NCBI GenBank assembly: GCA_024280475.1
Contig: JAJRQA010000233.1
Coordinates: 1 to 34,554 of the forward strand
Origin: Alphaproteobacteria bacterium
GTDB lineage: Bacteria > Pseudomonadota > Alphaproteobacteria > Rhizobiales > JAKIUO01
Length of the DNA stretch: 34,554 nt
Reading direction: 5' to 3'
The position numbers and the translations under genes were made by a program. Below the pieces are notes generated by a model. It saw only the letters and a program-made list of their open reading frames with translations. It made no database searches and was not told where the DNA came from. Shown one piece after another: positions 24,594 to 34,004 of the stretch. Position 1 is the stretch's first letter. Every line of letters begins with the position of its first letter.

Positions 24594-25184
24594 ATGGAAA
24601 GAGCTGCTCCAAGCAAAATGCTTTATTCACTTCCCAATATTCTGACCTATATCCGGATATTGGCGGTGCCCCTATTGGCGGGCTGTTTTTATCTTGAAGG
24701 CGATGCTGGCAAATGGTTGGCGGTGGCTATTTTTACTCTGGCAGCCATAACCGATTTTTTCGATGGATATCTGGCGCGCGCCTGGAATCAGCAATCCGCT
24801 CTGGGGCGCATGCTGGATCCCATCGCCGACAAGCTTCTGGTCTCGGTTGTTTTGCTGATGCTGGTTTGTGATGGCACTATTGCGGGCTGGTATGTGTGGG
24901 CTGCAATTATCATTTTATGTCGCGAAATACTGGTCTCTGGACTGCGCGAATTTTTGGCGGAGTTGCGTGTGACGGTGCATGTCACGCAATTAGCCAAGCT
25001 GAAAACCACGGGTCAAATGGTCGCCTTGGGATTTTTGTTGGCGGGCAGTGCAGGGGATAAAATATTCCCCTATACCAGTCAGCTTGGGTTGGTGATGTTG
25101 TGGATTGCCGCCGCGCTGACGATTTATACCGGCTACGATTATTTCCGTGTCGGTATCAACCACGTTATTAATTCATCCAAATAG
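24594..25184 (+). CDS. pgsA: CDP-diacylglycerol-glycerol-3-phosphate 3-phosphatidyltransferase
   Basis: PgsA makes phosphatidylglycerophosphate, the first committed step to phosphatidylglycerol and cardiolipin, in the inner membrane. The CDP-alcohol phosphotransferase motif is complete: Asp54, Asp57-Gly58, Ala61-Arg62, Gly71, Asp75 and Asp79 (in TDFFDGYLARAW and LGRMLDPIADK). The N-terminal LPNILTYIRILAVPLL and later CREILVSGLREFLAE are PgsA-specific rather than general CDP-alcohol transferase features. Membrane segments alternate over the 196 residues. It follows uvrC in the same direction, an order common in alphaproteobacteria. Confidence 0.93.
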   Translation: MERAAPSKMLYSLPNILTYIRILAVPLLAGCFYLEGDAGKWLAVAIFTLAAITDFFDGYLARAWNQQSALGRMLDPIADKLLVSVVLLMLVCDGTIAGWYVWAAIIILCREILVSGLREFLAELRVTVHVTQLAKLKTTGQMVALGFLLAGSAGDKIFPYTSQLGLVMLWIAAALTIYTGYDYFRVGINHVINSSK

Positions 25185-25192
25185 TTTTGTTG

Positions 25193-25231
25193 TTCTCGCT
25201 TCGCCCCTTACGTTGTTGGGCGAAGCGAGAA
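25193..25231. terminator. Perfect 14-bp hairpin between pgsA and gltA
   Basis: TTCTCGCTTCGCCC (25193-25206) pairs fully with GGGCGAAGCGAGAA (25218-25231) over an 11-base loop. It lies between the converging pgsA and gltA stops, so it probably helps end both transcripts. No run of T follows on either strand, so it is not a standard rho-independent terminator; it may instead protect 3' ends. Confidence 0.6.
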
Positions 25232-25236
25232 GATCA

Positions 25237-26532
25237 CTATCCCCGGTCAGACATGGGTGTGTAATTGCGCTCGGTCGGCCCCAAATAGATCTGGCGAGGG
25301 CGGCCAATGCTTTGATCTGGCTCGGTAATACCTTCGCGCCAATGGGTGACCCAGCCAACGGTTCGCGCGATGGCGAACATCACGGTGAACATGGAGGAGG
25401 GGAATCCCATAGCGCGCAAGGTGATGCCGGAATAGAAATCGACGTTGGGATATAGCTTGCGCTGTACGAAATAATCATCTGACAATGCTACCCGCTCAAG
25501 CTCGATGGCGACATCCAGCAAGGGATCATCAATGCCCTTGTGTTTGAGGACTTCATGAGCGGTTTCTTGCATGACTTTCGCGCGTGGGTCATAGTGGTTA
25601 TAGACGCGGTGACCAAAGCCCATCAGCCGGAAGCTGTCATTTTTGTCTTTGGCGCGCTCGATATAATGCGGAATACGGTCAACCGTGCCGATTTCCTTGA
25701 GCATATTAAGCGCTGCTTCATTGGCGCCACCATGAGCTGGTCCCCAAAGACTGACCACACCAGCTGCGACACAGGCATAAGGGTTGGCACCAGAAGAACT
25801 AGCCAGACGCACCGTCGAGGTTGAAGCATTTTGTTCATGATCCGCGTGCAGAATAAAAATTCTGTCCATGGCACGGGTCAGTACCTCGTCCTCCTCATAA
25901 GGCATCATGGGATTGGCAAAACACATGCGCAGAAAGTTGCCAGCGTAATTCATGTCGCCCTTTGGGGTCACGAAGGTGCGGCCCAGGGAATATCGATAAG
26001 CCATGGCGGCAATGGTCGGCATTTTTGCCAGCATGCGAACAGTTGCCCGGTTTCGCGATACCGGATCATCAATATCAACATCGCTATGGTAAAATGAAGA
26101 CAAGGCCCCAAACACCCCGACAAGAATGGCCATGGGATGCGCGTCACGGCGAAAACCGGAATAGAATTTGATCAATTGTTCGTGAAGCAAGCTGTGCTTC
26201 ATAACATCGATCTCAAACTCTTCATATTGCGCTTGCGTGGGTAGTTCTCCTTGTAACAACAAATAGCATGTTTCCATGAAATTGCCGTGCTTGGCCAGCT
26301 GATCAATGGGATAGCCGCGATATTGCAAAATGCCGGCATTGCCATCGATATAGGTGATATCTGATTTGCAGCTGGCGGTTGATCGGTAGCCCGGATCATA
26401 GGTAAATAGTCCGGTTTCCTTGTAGAGCCTTGCAATATCGACAACATCGGGACCTTGTGTCCCTTGATAGACAGGAAGCTCGATTTCTTTGCCTTTGTAG
26501 GTGATTTTGAATTTATCGTCGCTCGTTTTCAT
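25237..26532 (-). CDS. gltA: Citrate synthase (type II)
   Basis: GltA condenses oxaloacetate and acetyl-CoA in the TCA cycle. The 431-residue protein has the N-terminal extension of the hexameric, NADH-sensitive Gram-negative type and all three catalytic residues: His267 ([13 protein letters not shown]), His308 ([14 protein letters not shown]) and Asp365 (PNVDFYSG). An AGGAT ribosome site is placed seven to eight bases before the ATG. The 176-base gap to gltX on the same strand may hold its promoter, though no box is clear. Adjacency to gltX is a stable alphaproteobacterial order. Confidence 0.96.
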   Translation of the reverse strand: MKTSDDKFKITYKGKEIELPVYQGTQGPDVVDIARLYKETGLFTYDPGYRSTASCKSDITYIDGNAGILQYRGYPIDQLAKHGNFMETCYLLLQGELPTQAQYEEFEIDVMKHSLLHEQLIKFYSGFRRDAHPMAILVGVFGALSSFYHSDVDIDDPVSRNRATVRMLAKMPTIAAMAYRYSLGRTFVTPKGDMNYAGNFLRMCFANPMMPYEEDEVLTRAMDRIFILHADHEQNASTSTVRLASSSGANPYACVAAGVVSLWGPAHGGANEAALNMLKEIGTVDRIPHYIERAKDKNDSFRLMGFGHRVYNHYDPRAKVMQETAHEVLKHKGIDDPLLDVAIELERVALSDDYFVQRKLYPNVDFYSGITLRAMGFPSSMFTVMFAIARTVGWVTHWREGITEPDQSIGRPRQIYLGPTERNYTPMSDRG

Positions 26533-26708
26533 TATTTTATCCTACATCTCAGAGTGGCTACAAATCGATTGTGGAAGAGCGCTTCCTGAAACACAAATAT
26601 GTCTGTGCAATCAAAAATGTACTTAAGTTTCATCTCGTGTGTGCTTATCAATAAAGGATCATTGATTGTTGGACAAGGGCACGTACGCAAAATGGCCGGT
26701 TGGGGGGC

Positions 26709-28124
26709 CTAGATATCGGCCAGTCGGCCAAGGGCTTCTTGCTTGCCGAGCACGAAAAGTACATTGAAAATGCCAGGTGAGACCGTGCAGCCGGTAAGAG
26801 CTGCTCGCAATGGCTGCGCAATCTTGCCAAGTTTGAGATCATTTTTATCGGCAAAGTCCCGCACGCATTGTTCGATAGCCTCGGTGTTCCAATCTGCGAT
26901 TTCTTCAAAATCGTCAGCTAATCCCTTGAGCGTTGATATGGCCTCATCATTCAATAGTTTGGTGGCTTTTTTATCAAAGGAAAGAGGCCTTTTGGCAAAC
27001 AGATAGCGAGCACTATTGACGAGCTCGACCAGTGTTTTGGCTCGTTCCTTGAGGCCTGGCATGGCCATCTCAAAGCGGCTCCAATCGTCGTCTTCAAGGC
27101 TGCTTGCAAGATCCTCACAACCTTCGAATTCAGCTATCGATGCCTTAATCGCGTCGATCAGATCCTTGTCATCGCTATTGCGAATATACTGGCCGTTGAG
27201 ATTTTCCAGTTTCGAGAAATCAAAACGCGCTGCCGAGCGCCCGATATTACCCAGACCAAACAATTCAATCATCTCCTCGGTGGAGAAAATTTCATCGTCC
27301 CCATGGCTCCAGCCAAGGCGTACCAGATAGTTGCGCAGGGCAGCGGACAGATAGCCCATAGCGCGGTAAGCCTCGACCCCAAGGGCGCCGTGGCGTTTAG
27401 AGAGCTTGGCACCGTCAGCTCCATGGATCAGCGGGATATGGGAAAAGCTGGGCGGCTGCCAGCCAAGCGCTTCATAAATTTGCGCCTGACGGGCTGCGTT
27501 GGTCAAATGGTCATCGCCCCGAATGATATGGGTAATTCCCATATCATGATCATCAACAATGACAGAAAGCATATAGGTCGGAGAGCCATCAGAGCGCAAC
27601 AAGATGAGGTCATCCAATTCTTTATTGGCAAAGGTCACATCTCCTTGCACCTCATCCTTGATGATGGTGTTGCCTTCAAGAGGCCCCTTGAAGCGCACAA
27701 CGGGTTTGACATCATCGGGGGCAAGGGACGGGTCGCGATCACGCCACATGCCGTTATAGCCAGGGGGCTTGCCAGCAGCTCGTGCATCTTCACGCATTTT
27801 TGTCAATTCTTGCGGGGAGCAATAGCAGTGATAGGCTTTGCCCTGCGCCAATAGCTGGTTGGCGATTTCTTGATGCCTGTCGGCATTTTTGTGCTGAAAG
27901 ACCGGTTCGTCGTCCCAATCGAGGCCAAGCCATTTCATGCCATCAAGTATGGCGTCAATGGCTTCGCTCGTGGAGCGGCTGCGATCTGTGTCCTCAATGC
28001 GCAGTAGCATTTTGCCATCGCGACCCTTGGCAAATAACCAGTTGAATAGCGCCGTCCTGGCTCCGCCAATATGTAAAAAACCGGTGGGGGAGGGCGCAAA
28101 TCTGGTAACGACCGATTGTGTCAT
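26709..28124 (-). CDS. gltX: Glutamyl-tRNA synthetase
   Basis: GltX charges tRNA with glutamate. The class I motifs are HIGG in [13 protein letters not shown] (9-21) and KLSKR (240-244). ATG 28124 is chosen because AAGGA lies seven bases upstream and the protein then starts at the normal place; the frame is open to 28169 without support. The zinc-binding Cys set of the E. coli enzyme is only partly kept (CYCS at 100-103, no later Cys/His pair). Length 471 is typical. Many alphaproteobacteria carry two gltX genes with different tRNA ranges; which of the two this is cannot be told here. Confidence 0.95.
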   Translation of the reverse strand: MTQSVVTRFAPSPTGFLHIGGARTALFNWLFAKGRDGKMLLRIEDTDRSRSTSEAIDAILDGMKWLGLDWDDEPVFQHKNADRHQEIANQLLAQGKAYHCYCSPQELTKMREDARAAGKPPGYNGMWRDRDPSLAPDDVKPVVRFKGPLEGNTIIKDEVQGDVTFANKELDDLILLRSDGSPTYMLSVIVDDHDMGITHIIRGDDHLTNAARQAQIYEALGWQPPSFSHIPLIHGADGAKLSKRHGALGVEAYRAMGYLSAALRNYLVRLGWSHGDDEIFSTEEMIELFGLGNIGRSAARFDFSKLENLNGQYIRNSDDKDLIDAIKASIAEFEGCEDLASSLEDDDWSRFEMAMPGLKERAKTLVELVNSARYLFAKRPLSFDKKATKLLNDEAISTLKGLADDFEEIADWNTEAIEQCVRDFADKNDLKLGKIAQPLRAALTGCTVSPGIFNVLFVLGKQEALGRLADI

Positions 28125-28310
28125 GAGTTGTCCTTGAGCTGATCGCCAAAAAATGGCACTGCGGTACATTTGGTTCGTCGATGAATAGTATTTCGCAACG
28201 GTGTACCATAGAGCAGGCCATAGTGTAAGTTACAAGGGAAAATGCGGGACACGAGATAGAGGGATACAAATATTCACGACGGGGGCTACCAATATCGCCA
28301 CGATAAAGGC

Positions 28311-30422
28311 GTGCGCGAGAAAGTTCAGGACTTTCTCAAGGGGCATGGGGTGCGCTTTCTTGCCCTTGAAGAGGGGCGACTGTTTTTATGGCTACCTGTC
28401 TTTCTGGCACTTGGCATCGGCCTTTATTTTTCCCAAAACTTTGAGCCTTCTACTTTATTTGTCTTGGCAGCGTGGCTTGTTTGTTTTGCTCTCGCGGGTG
28501 TGATCTGGCGCTTTTTCCACCATTTGAGCATCCCAGTGATCATTATCAGTATGGTGAGTGGTTTTGCCCTTGCCAAAATGCGCACGGAGTTTGTCCGCGG
28601 TCCGGTGCTTGCAAAAGCAACCGGGTTTTATGTTGTGGAGGGCCAGTTGGACCGCGTGACCCGCCTGCCGGGAAACAAAAAACAATTACATCTGTCGCAA
28701 CTGATCATCAAGAGGCTTGATCGCGCGAAGACACCGATCCGCATTCGCGTGACCTCGCGCATCAAAGACCGTCCCTTGATTGTTGGTTCAAGAGTAAAAT
28801 TACAGGCAGTGTTACGACCACCTCCTGGGCCTGTGCGCCCTGGTGGATTTGATTTTGCACGCCAGGCATGGTTTGCCCGATTGGGGGGCGTTGGGTTCGC
28901 CGTGTCGAAAGTGCAACCAGTGAGGAGCGATCAAGCCAGTGACTTTTGGTCGCGCAGCGAGCGGGTCCGCCAGCTGGTCTCCCACAAGATCACCGCCGCT
29001 ACAACAGGGCATGGGGGTGACATTGCGTTGGCATTGATTGTCGGGGAAAAACGCTCGATGGATAAAGAAGTGCTGTCCTCGATACGTGCGGCGGGGCTAG
29101 CTCATATGCTGGCCATATCCGGCATGCATATGGCGCTGGTCTCTGGCTCCTTATATTGGTTGTTGCGCGCCTTGCTGGCCCTGTCACAAACCCTGGCGCT
29201 GTCTTTTGATATCCGTAAAATGGCAGCAATCGGGGCCATTTTTGGTGGTGGAGCCTATTTTATATTGTCTGGTATGAGCGTCTCGACCCTGCGGGCCTTT
29301 ATCATGATCACCATCATGTTCGTGGCGATTTTGCTCGGGCGGAAGGCATTGAGCCTGCGCAACGTCTCCATTGCGGCGCTGCTCATATTGATTGCCCAGC
29401 CAGAAAGCCTGTTATCGGTCAGCTTTCAGATGTCTTTCGCCTCTGTTGTGGCCCTCGTGGCTTTTTATGAAAGCGGTGTGTTTCGTCGCCCGCGCTTGCG
29501 CAGTTCACTGTTGCTGATGCGCTTGATCGATAAAGTGATGCTCGTGTTTCTGGGTATTTTCGCAACCACGCTCATAGCGGGGTTTGCGGTTGCGCCCATC
29601 GCGGTTTATCACTTTCATCACATCACCACCTACTCAGTGGTCGGCAATGTGCTGGCGATGCCAGTCTTAACATTGCTTGTCATGCCGATGGCCCTCACAG
29701 GCATGTTTGCCATGCCGTTTGGCTTGCATGAATTGCCCCTGCAAATCATGGGGCAGGGGAATGCCGTGATTGTCGATATTGCTCGTTATGTGGCAGGGTT
29801 TGATAATGCCCGCGTTAATGTGGGGACCATTGGCCTGTTCCCTTTGTTGCTGATCGTTTTCGGCGGGCTTTGGCTGTGTTTGTGGAGATCAGCTTATCGC
29901 TATGGCGGCGTGTTATTAATTCTAGCCGGGCTGGCTCTATCGCCCTTTCGGCCAACACCTTTTCTCGTGGTCGAACGCGATGGCAAGAACGTCGTTCTGA
30001 TTGATGAGCACAAAATCATGTGGCCGATGGCTCCGGGTAAAGGGCGCTATAGTCTGGACCGCTGGCGCAGCAGTTTTGGTGCCCTGGCGCCTGCTCTAAG
30101 CGCAAAGCAGCGCGTTGGTGACAAATATCCGCGTAAATGGCGATGCGATCAATATGGCTGTACCAGCTTGTTTAACGGTATGGTGATTGCCTATAGCACT
30201 CATATTGGAGCGCTTGACGAGGATTGCTCGCAAGCTGATATACTGATAGCCACTTATCCTGTACCAACCTCTTTTGGGGCATGTGAGCGGGTCAAAAAAA
30301 TTATAGATATCAAGGCTGTGAAGAAAAATGGATCCTATGCAGTTTATCTTCTAAAGGATGGTATGGAAATTATCCACGCACGAGCAATCAGAGGGACGCG
30401 CCCCTGGACCTCTCATAACTGA
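28311..30422 (+). CDS. comEC: ComEC/Rec2 family DNA-uptake channel protein
   Basis: ComEC forms the inner-membrane channel for single-stranded DNA in natural transformation. The 703-residue protein has an N-terminal pair of membrane helices with a soluble DUF4131-type domain (about 90-205), then the competence domain with its hallmark GLAHMLAISGMHM (262-274) and many membrane helices to about residue 555. The C-terminal metallo-beta-lactamase part typical of Gram-positive ComEC is not seen, as in many alphaproteobacteria; a soluble tail begins with FLVVERDGKNVVLIDE. The start GTG has AAAGG only one base ahead, so initiation is uncertain. It diverges from gltX, the usual order. Other competence genes are not in the window. 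Confidence 0.92.
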   Translation: MREKVQDFLKGHGVRFLALEEGRLFLWLPVFLALGIGLYFSQNFEPSTLFVLAAWLVCFALAGVIWRFFHHLSIPVIIISMVSGFALAKMRTEFVRGPVLAKATGFYVVEGQLDRVTRLPGNKKQLHLSQLIIKRLDRAKTPIRIRVTSRIKDRPLIVGSRVKLQAVLRPPPGPVRPGGFDFARQAWFARLGGVGFAVSKVQPVRSDQASDFWSRSERVRQLVSHKITAATTGHGGDIALALIVGEKRSMDKEVLSSIRAAGLAHMLAISGMHMALVSGSLYWLLRALLALSQTLALSFDIRKMAAIGAIFGGGAYFILSGMSVSTLRAFIMITIMFVAILLGRKALSLRNVSIAALLILIAQPESLLSVSFQMSFASVVALVAFYESGVFRRPRLRSSLLLMRLIDKVMLVFLGIFATTLIAGFAVAPIAVYHFHHITTYSVVGNVLAMPVLTLLVMPMALTGMFAMPFGLHELPLQIMGQGNAVIVDIARYVAGFDNARVNVGTIGLFPLLLIVFGGLWLCLWRSAYRYGGVLLILAGLALSPFRPTPFLVVERDGKNVVLIDEHKIMWPMAPGKGRYSLDRWRSSFGALAPALSAKQRVGDKYPRKWRCDQYGCTSLFNGMVIAYSTHIGALDEDCSQADILIATYPVPTSFGACERVKKIIDIKAVKKNGSYAVYLLKDGMEIIHARAIRGTRPWTSHN

Positions 30423-30484
30423 CCCTAAAATCGTGTAAGGTAGGTAGAAATGATGACCTTGTTAAACCAACGGCAATATTGATC

Positions 30485-31168
30485 ATGTGCTCTCGCTTTA
30501 CCCTTACCTCCAAACCAGCTCTGATCGGCAAGCAATTTGGCTTGTCCAAGATTGATGATTTTCCGCCGCGCTATAATATTGCACCAACGCAGCCTGTGGG
30601 GATCATTCGAACGGGCTATGACCATGCGCGTGAATTTGCGCTGGTGCGTTGGGGGCTGATACCCGACTGGGTAAAGGACCCAGGTGAATTCACCACATTG
30701 ATCAATGCGCGGGCCGAAACGCTGCAGCAAAAACCCTCTTTTCGCAACGCTCTTAAATACCGCCGCTGCCTGTTTCCGATCAATGGATTTTATGAGTGGA
30801 GCGGCTCCAAGGGTGATCGCCAGCCTCATTATATAACCAGTGCGGACGAGCGCCCCATGGGCATTGCCGGATTGTGGGAGAACTGGATGGGGGTAGATGG
30901 TTCGGAGATGGAAAGCGCCGTGATAATAACGACCAATGCCAATGCCGAAGTCTCGAAAGTACATAAACGCAGCCCCGTTGTCATTGCGCCAAAGCATTAT
31001 GATCTCTGGCTGGATTGCATCGATGGCACACCAGCAAAAGCCTTGCCCCTTTTAGAGCCCTCCAAAGCTGGGTTTTTTCGACTGCGAAAAGTTGGCACCA
31101 AAGTCAATAATCCCGCAAATAGTGGAGCGGAGTTGCTACAATCGGTGGGTCAGCAAGAGTTGTTTTGA
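30485..31168 (+). CDS. SOS response-associated peptidase (SRAP), YedK/HMCES type
   Basis: SRAP proteins form a covalent thiazolidine bond with abasic sites in single-stranded DNA and shield them during replication. All active-site residues are present: Cys2 (MCSRF, free after Met removal), Asn74 and Arg76 in INARAET, Glu104 in GFYEW, and His160 in VHKRSPVVI. Length (227) matches YedK. The start must be the ATG at 30485 because Cys2 is the catalytic residue, although a TTG four bases earlier keeps the frame open. It follows comEC by 62 bases on the same strand, where many alphaproteobacteria carry lexA. Confidence 0.92.
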   Translation: MCSRFTLTSKPALIGKQFGLSKIDDFPPRYNIAPTQPVGIIRTGYDHAREFALVRWGLIPDWVKDPGEFTTLINARAETLQQKPSFRNALKYRRCLFPINGFYEWSGSKGDRQPHYITSADERPMGIAGLWENWMGVDGSEMESAVIITTNANAEVSKVHKRSPVVIAPKHYDLWLDCIDGTPAKALPLLEPSKAGFFRLRKVGTKVNNPANSGAELLQSVGQQELF

Positions 31169-31194
31169 GCGCATGATCTAAGACAGGTTTGCAA

Positions 31195-31224
31195 TTGCAC
31201 GGGCAGATGGTGCGCATTTATAAT
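31195..31224 (+). promoter_or_regulatory. Possible sigma-70 promoter upstream of sodB
   Basis: TTGCAC (31195-31200), an 18-base spacer and a perfect -10 TATAAT (31219-31224). The -35 is only half matched. It would give a leader of about 125 bases that contains the 17-bp palindrome at 31316-31332. Confidence 0.38.
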
Positions 31225-31315
31225 TCCTGACCAAAATAGTTTGGAAATAGCCCCTTGCAATGGTTGATTTCGCACGAGCAGGGCTATAGGTTCTATCTGG
31301 AATTATTCAAAACAA

Positions 31316-31332
31316 ATCTGGATGATCCAGAT
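31316..31332. promoter_or_regulatory. Perfect 17-bp palindrome ahead of sodB
   Basis: ATCTGGAT-G-ATCCAGAT is a perfect inverted repeat centred 34 bases before the sodB ATG. It could be an operator for a metal or redox regulator, or a leader hairpin. No known consensus is matched with confidence. Confidence 0.4.
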
Positions 31333-31357
31333 CCCAAATCGCGAGGAAATATCCCCC

Positions 31358-31951
31358 ATGACCATGACACTCCCAGCTCTCCCATATGCAACAGATGCCC
31401 TGTTGCCTCATATGTCACCTGAAACCTTTGAATATCACCATGGCAAGCATCATCAGGCCTATGTTGACAATGGTAACAAGCTTATCGCCGGTAGTGAATT
31501 CGAGGGTAAATCCCTGGAAGAGACGATCACCTCTTCTTTTGGCAAAAACCCTGGCGTTTTTAACAATTCTGCGCAGGTTTATAATCACACATTTTTCTGG
31601 AATAGCATGAAACCATCAGGTGGTGGTGCCATGCCCGGTTCGCTTGAATCCAAAATAAATGAAAGCTTTGGCAGCATGGATGAGTTCCGCACGGCTTTCG
31701 TGCAAGGCGGCATGACGCAGTTTGGTTCTGGCTGGGTCTGGCTGGTTCTGAAAGATGGCAAGCTGGAAATCATGAAAACGCCAAACGCAGAAAATCCTCT
31801 TGTTCATGGAGCCACACCAATCGTCACCTGTGATGTTTGGGAACATGCCTACTATATTGATTATCGCAATGCGCGTCCTAAATTCCTCGAAACATTCGTT
31901 GACAATCTCGTCAATTGGGAATTTGCCGAAGCCAATCTGTCGGCAGCTTAG
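31358..31951 (+). CDS. sodB: Superoxide dismutase, iron type
   Basis: SodB converts superoxide to peroxide and oxygen in the cytoplasm. All four metal ligands are present: His27, His77, Asp159 and His163 (DVWEHAYY). The active-site Gln comes from the N-terminal half (Gln73 in FNNSAQVYNHTFFW), which points to the Fe class rather than Mn. Start: ATG 31358 has GAGGA ten bases upstream; ATG 31364 gives MTLPALPY, also plausible, while the frame from 31322 has no support. Length 197 fits. A strong terminator follows. Confidence 0.95.
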   Translation: MTMTLPALPYATDALLPHMSPETFEYHHGKHHQAYVDNGNKLIAGSEFEGKSLEETITSSFGKNPGVFNNSAQVYNHTFFWNSMKPSGGGAMPGSLESKINESFGSMDEFRTAFVQGGMTQFGSGWVWLVLKDGKLEIMKTPNAENPLVHGATPIVTCDVWEHAYYIDYRNARPKFLETFVDNLVNWEFAEANLSAA

Positions 31952-31977
31952 AGGGCTCTCACATTGCAAGAACGATT

Positions 31978-32011
31978 AAAAGGGACGGTGCAATCGGCAC
32001 CGTCCCTTTTT
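31978..32011 (+). terminator. Rho-independent terminator of sodB
   Basis: GGGACGGTGC (31982-31991) pairs perfectly with GCACCGTCCC (31997-32006) around an AATCG loop and is followed by TTTTT. Four A precede the stem, so it may act weakly from the other side as well. Confidence 0.93.
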
Positions 32012-32036
32012 ATTGAGTGTTACATTGAGCACAAAA

Positions 32037-32064
32037 AAAGCGCCGGATATTTATCCAGCGCTTT
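32037..32064 (-). terminator. Rho-independent terminator of the livJ-like gene
   Basis: On the minus strand AAAGCGC-TGGATA pairs with TATCC-GGCGCTTT (one mismatch), followed by a T run from the seven A at 32033-32039. It lies 21 bases after the stop of the binding-protein gene. Confidence 0.85.
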
Positions 32065-32084
32065 CATATAGTGTTTTTTGTATT

Positions 32085-33188
32085 TTATTTGACGTAGTCG
32101 TAAGTGCCTTTTGACCATTTGTAAAACACATAACCCGGCAGGGTCACATCACCCTTTTTATTGAAGGACAGCTTGGCGAGGACGGTATCAAAGACAGCGC
32201 CGGAATGAAGGGCTGCGGTTACTTTGGCAGGATCGACGGTGCCGGCTTTTTCCGCTGCCAGTTTCCACGCCTGAACAGCAGCATAGGTATAAAGCACATA
32301 GCCTTCAGGCTCGATACCAGCATCGCGAAATCGTTTCACGAGGGGAGCGGCCACCGGGTTTTTGCGAGGGTCGGGAGAAAATGTCATCAACGTGCCTTCG
32401 CCAGCATCGCCAGTGATCGACCAAAACTCGTTGGTAACAAGAGCATCACCACTGATCAGCGTTGCGCTCATGCCCTGATCGCGCATTTGGCGGATGATCA
32501 GACCAGCTTCTGTATGATAGCCACCAAGATAAACATAGTCGATTTTAGCAGCTTTCATTTTCGTGACCAAAGCGGTGTAGTCTTTTTGGCCGGCCGTTAT
32601 GGCTTCATACATGTCAGTCTTTTTGCCGAGCTTTTCCATTGCCATTTTTGTTTGGTCGGCAAGGCCTTTGCCATAAGCCGTTTTGTCATGCAAGACAGCA
32701 ATTCTTTTATCTTTGAAATTTTTGACGATATAGGCAGCAGCGGTTGCGCCTTGATGATCATCTCTAGCGTAAACGCGAAATATATTGGGTCCACCTTCAT
32801 CAGTATATTTTGGATTGGTGGAGGCGGGGGAAATCTGCACGATGCCTTCTTCCTCATATACTTTAGAAGCGGGGATTGATGATCCCGAACAGAAATGACC
32901 AGCGACAAAAACCACACCGGAACCAGCTACTTTATTTGCGACGGCAACAGCCTGTTTTGGGTCGCAGGCATCATCTTCGATCAGCAGTTTTATTTTTTGT
33001 CCAAGAATACCGCCCGCGGCGTTGATATCCTTGACCGCCATTTCTGCCCCGTCCTTGATCTGTTTGCCAAAACTTGCATATTGGCCGGTAAGCGGTCCAA
33101 CCGCTGCAATTGAGATATCGGCTTTAGCGGCGTTTGAAAACGCTCCGATGATCGCAAGAGCGGACAAGGTGACAAAGAACTTATTCAT
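32085..33188 (-). CDS. livJ: Branched-chain amino acid-type periplasmic binding protein (LivJ-like)
   Basis: This is a periplasmic binding protein of the Leu/Ile/Val family that delivers a ligand to a Liv ABC transporter. A signal peptide covers residues 1-23 (AKA before DISI). The mature part has the family pattern: AAVGPLTGQYASFGKQIKDG, then AAGGILGQKIKLLIEDDACDP, seen as AAGGILGQK and LLIEDDACDPKQAV, AGHFCSGSSIPASKVYEEEG and FRVYARDDHQG. The frame is intact at 367 residues. It lies downstream of broken livF, livG and livM remnants on the same strand, so its own transporter appears lost here. It may serve another Liv system or be on the way to decay. The 171 bases upstream hold no gene; a weak minus-strand promoter may be there. 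Confidence 0.9.
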   Translation of the reverse strand: MNKFFVTLSALAIIGAFSNAAKADISIAAVGPLTGQYASFGKQIKDGAEMAVKDINAAGGILGQKIKLLIEDDACDPKQAVAVANKVAGSGVVFVAGHFCSGSSIPASKVYEEEGIVQISPASTNPKYTDEGGPNIFRVYARDDHQGATAAAYIVKNFKDKRIAVLHDKTAYGKGLADQTKMAMEKLGKKTDMYEAITAGQKDYTALVTKMKAAKIDYVYLGGYHTEAGLIIRQMRDQGMSATLISGDALVTNEFWSITGDAGEGTLMTFSPDPRKNPVAAPLVKRFRDAGIEPEGYVLYTYAAVQAWKLAAEKAGTVDPAKVTAALHSGAVFDTVLAKLSFNKKGDVTLPGYVFYKWSKGTYDYVK

Positions 33189-33359
33189 GAAATTTACACT
33201 CTCTCAAAAAGGGGTCGTTTTTTCATTGTGTTTTGAGATTTACTTTACAATATTATTCACCTCAAGACTATAGCCGAGTTGTCTTCCTGCTCATTGCAAA
33301 GATCCTTGTGCGTCCTTATCTGTGGGGGGGTTGCGAGAGATTAAAGAGGGTAAATTATG

Positions 33360-34004
33360 TTAATGCCCGCCCTCCAGATAGGCGGCGCGGACCTCTTCTA
33401 TCTTCAAGAGTTCTTTGCCAGAACCGCTCATAGTAATATGGCCATTGACCATTACATAAGCGCGGTTCGCAAGGTTGAGTGCGTGGTGGGCATTTTGCTC
33501 TACGAGAAAATGGTCAGGCCCAATTGCTTATTGAGATCCTTCAAGATAGCAAAGATTTGCTTGACGATGAGCGGTGCAAGACCAAGCAAGGGTTCATCGA
33601 GTAACAATAGTTTTGGCCGCCCCATGAGGGCGCGACCAATGGCGAGCATTTGTTGTTCGCCCCCAGACAAGGTGCCACCTCGTTGGATTGACCTTTTTTG
33701 CAGCACCGGAAAAAGCTGCATGACGCGTGCCAGATCTTCTTGCAGATATTGAGGGTCCGCCAGCAACGCTCCCAATTGCAGGTTTTCGAGGTCGCTCATG
33801 GGGGGAAATATGCGCCGCCCTTCAGAGTATTGCGGTATATCGCATAAAGTCACGATGAGAGTTGAATTTATCAGCTCCATTGGCGCCTATGAGCGTGACG
33901 ATTTCGCCGCGTTTTACCACCATATCGCCCTTGCGCAGGGCTTGTCTTTTTCCATAAAATGCACCGACACCCTTGATGGTGAGGAGCGCAGAAGCCGATC
34001 TCAT
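33360..34004 (-). pseudogene. livF: livF pseudogene (ABC ATPase), frameshifted and internally deleted
   Basis: LivF is one of the two ATPases of branched-chain amino acid transporters. The gene starts normally (LLTIKGVGAFYGKRQALRKG, up to IVTLIGANGADK) but Walker A has Asp for Gly, and an extra T then shifts the frame; removing it restores STLIVTLCDIPQ. That stretch joins directly to YSEGRRIFPPMSDLENLQLGA, so roughly 30 codons of the normal protein between Walker A and this block are missing. Signature LSGGEQQMLAIGRAL and Walker B LLLLDEPLLGLAP are kept. A second frameshift at IF-S-stop breaks the C-terminus, whose restored frame reads LVEQNAHHALNLANRAYVMV and ends AAYLEGGH at 33360. At least three lesions make function impossible. 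Confidence 0.9.

Noticed and set aside
26533-26708. CtrA or sigma-70 promoter in front of gltA
   Set aside because: Only single CTTAAG and TTGATA-like pieces occur, without a partner at the proper distance.
27303-27854. Open frame of 183 codons on the plus strand
   Set aside because: It is antisense to the well-supported gltX gene, has no ribosome site and shows no family features; it follows from the codon use of gltX.
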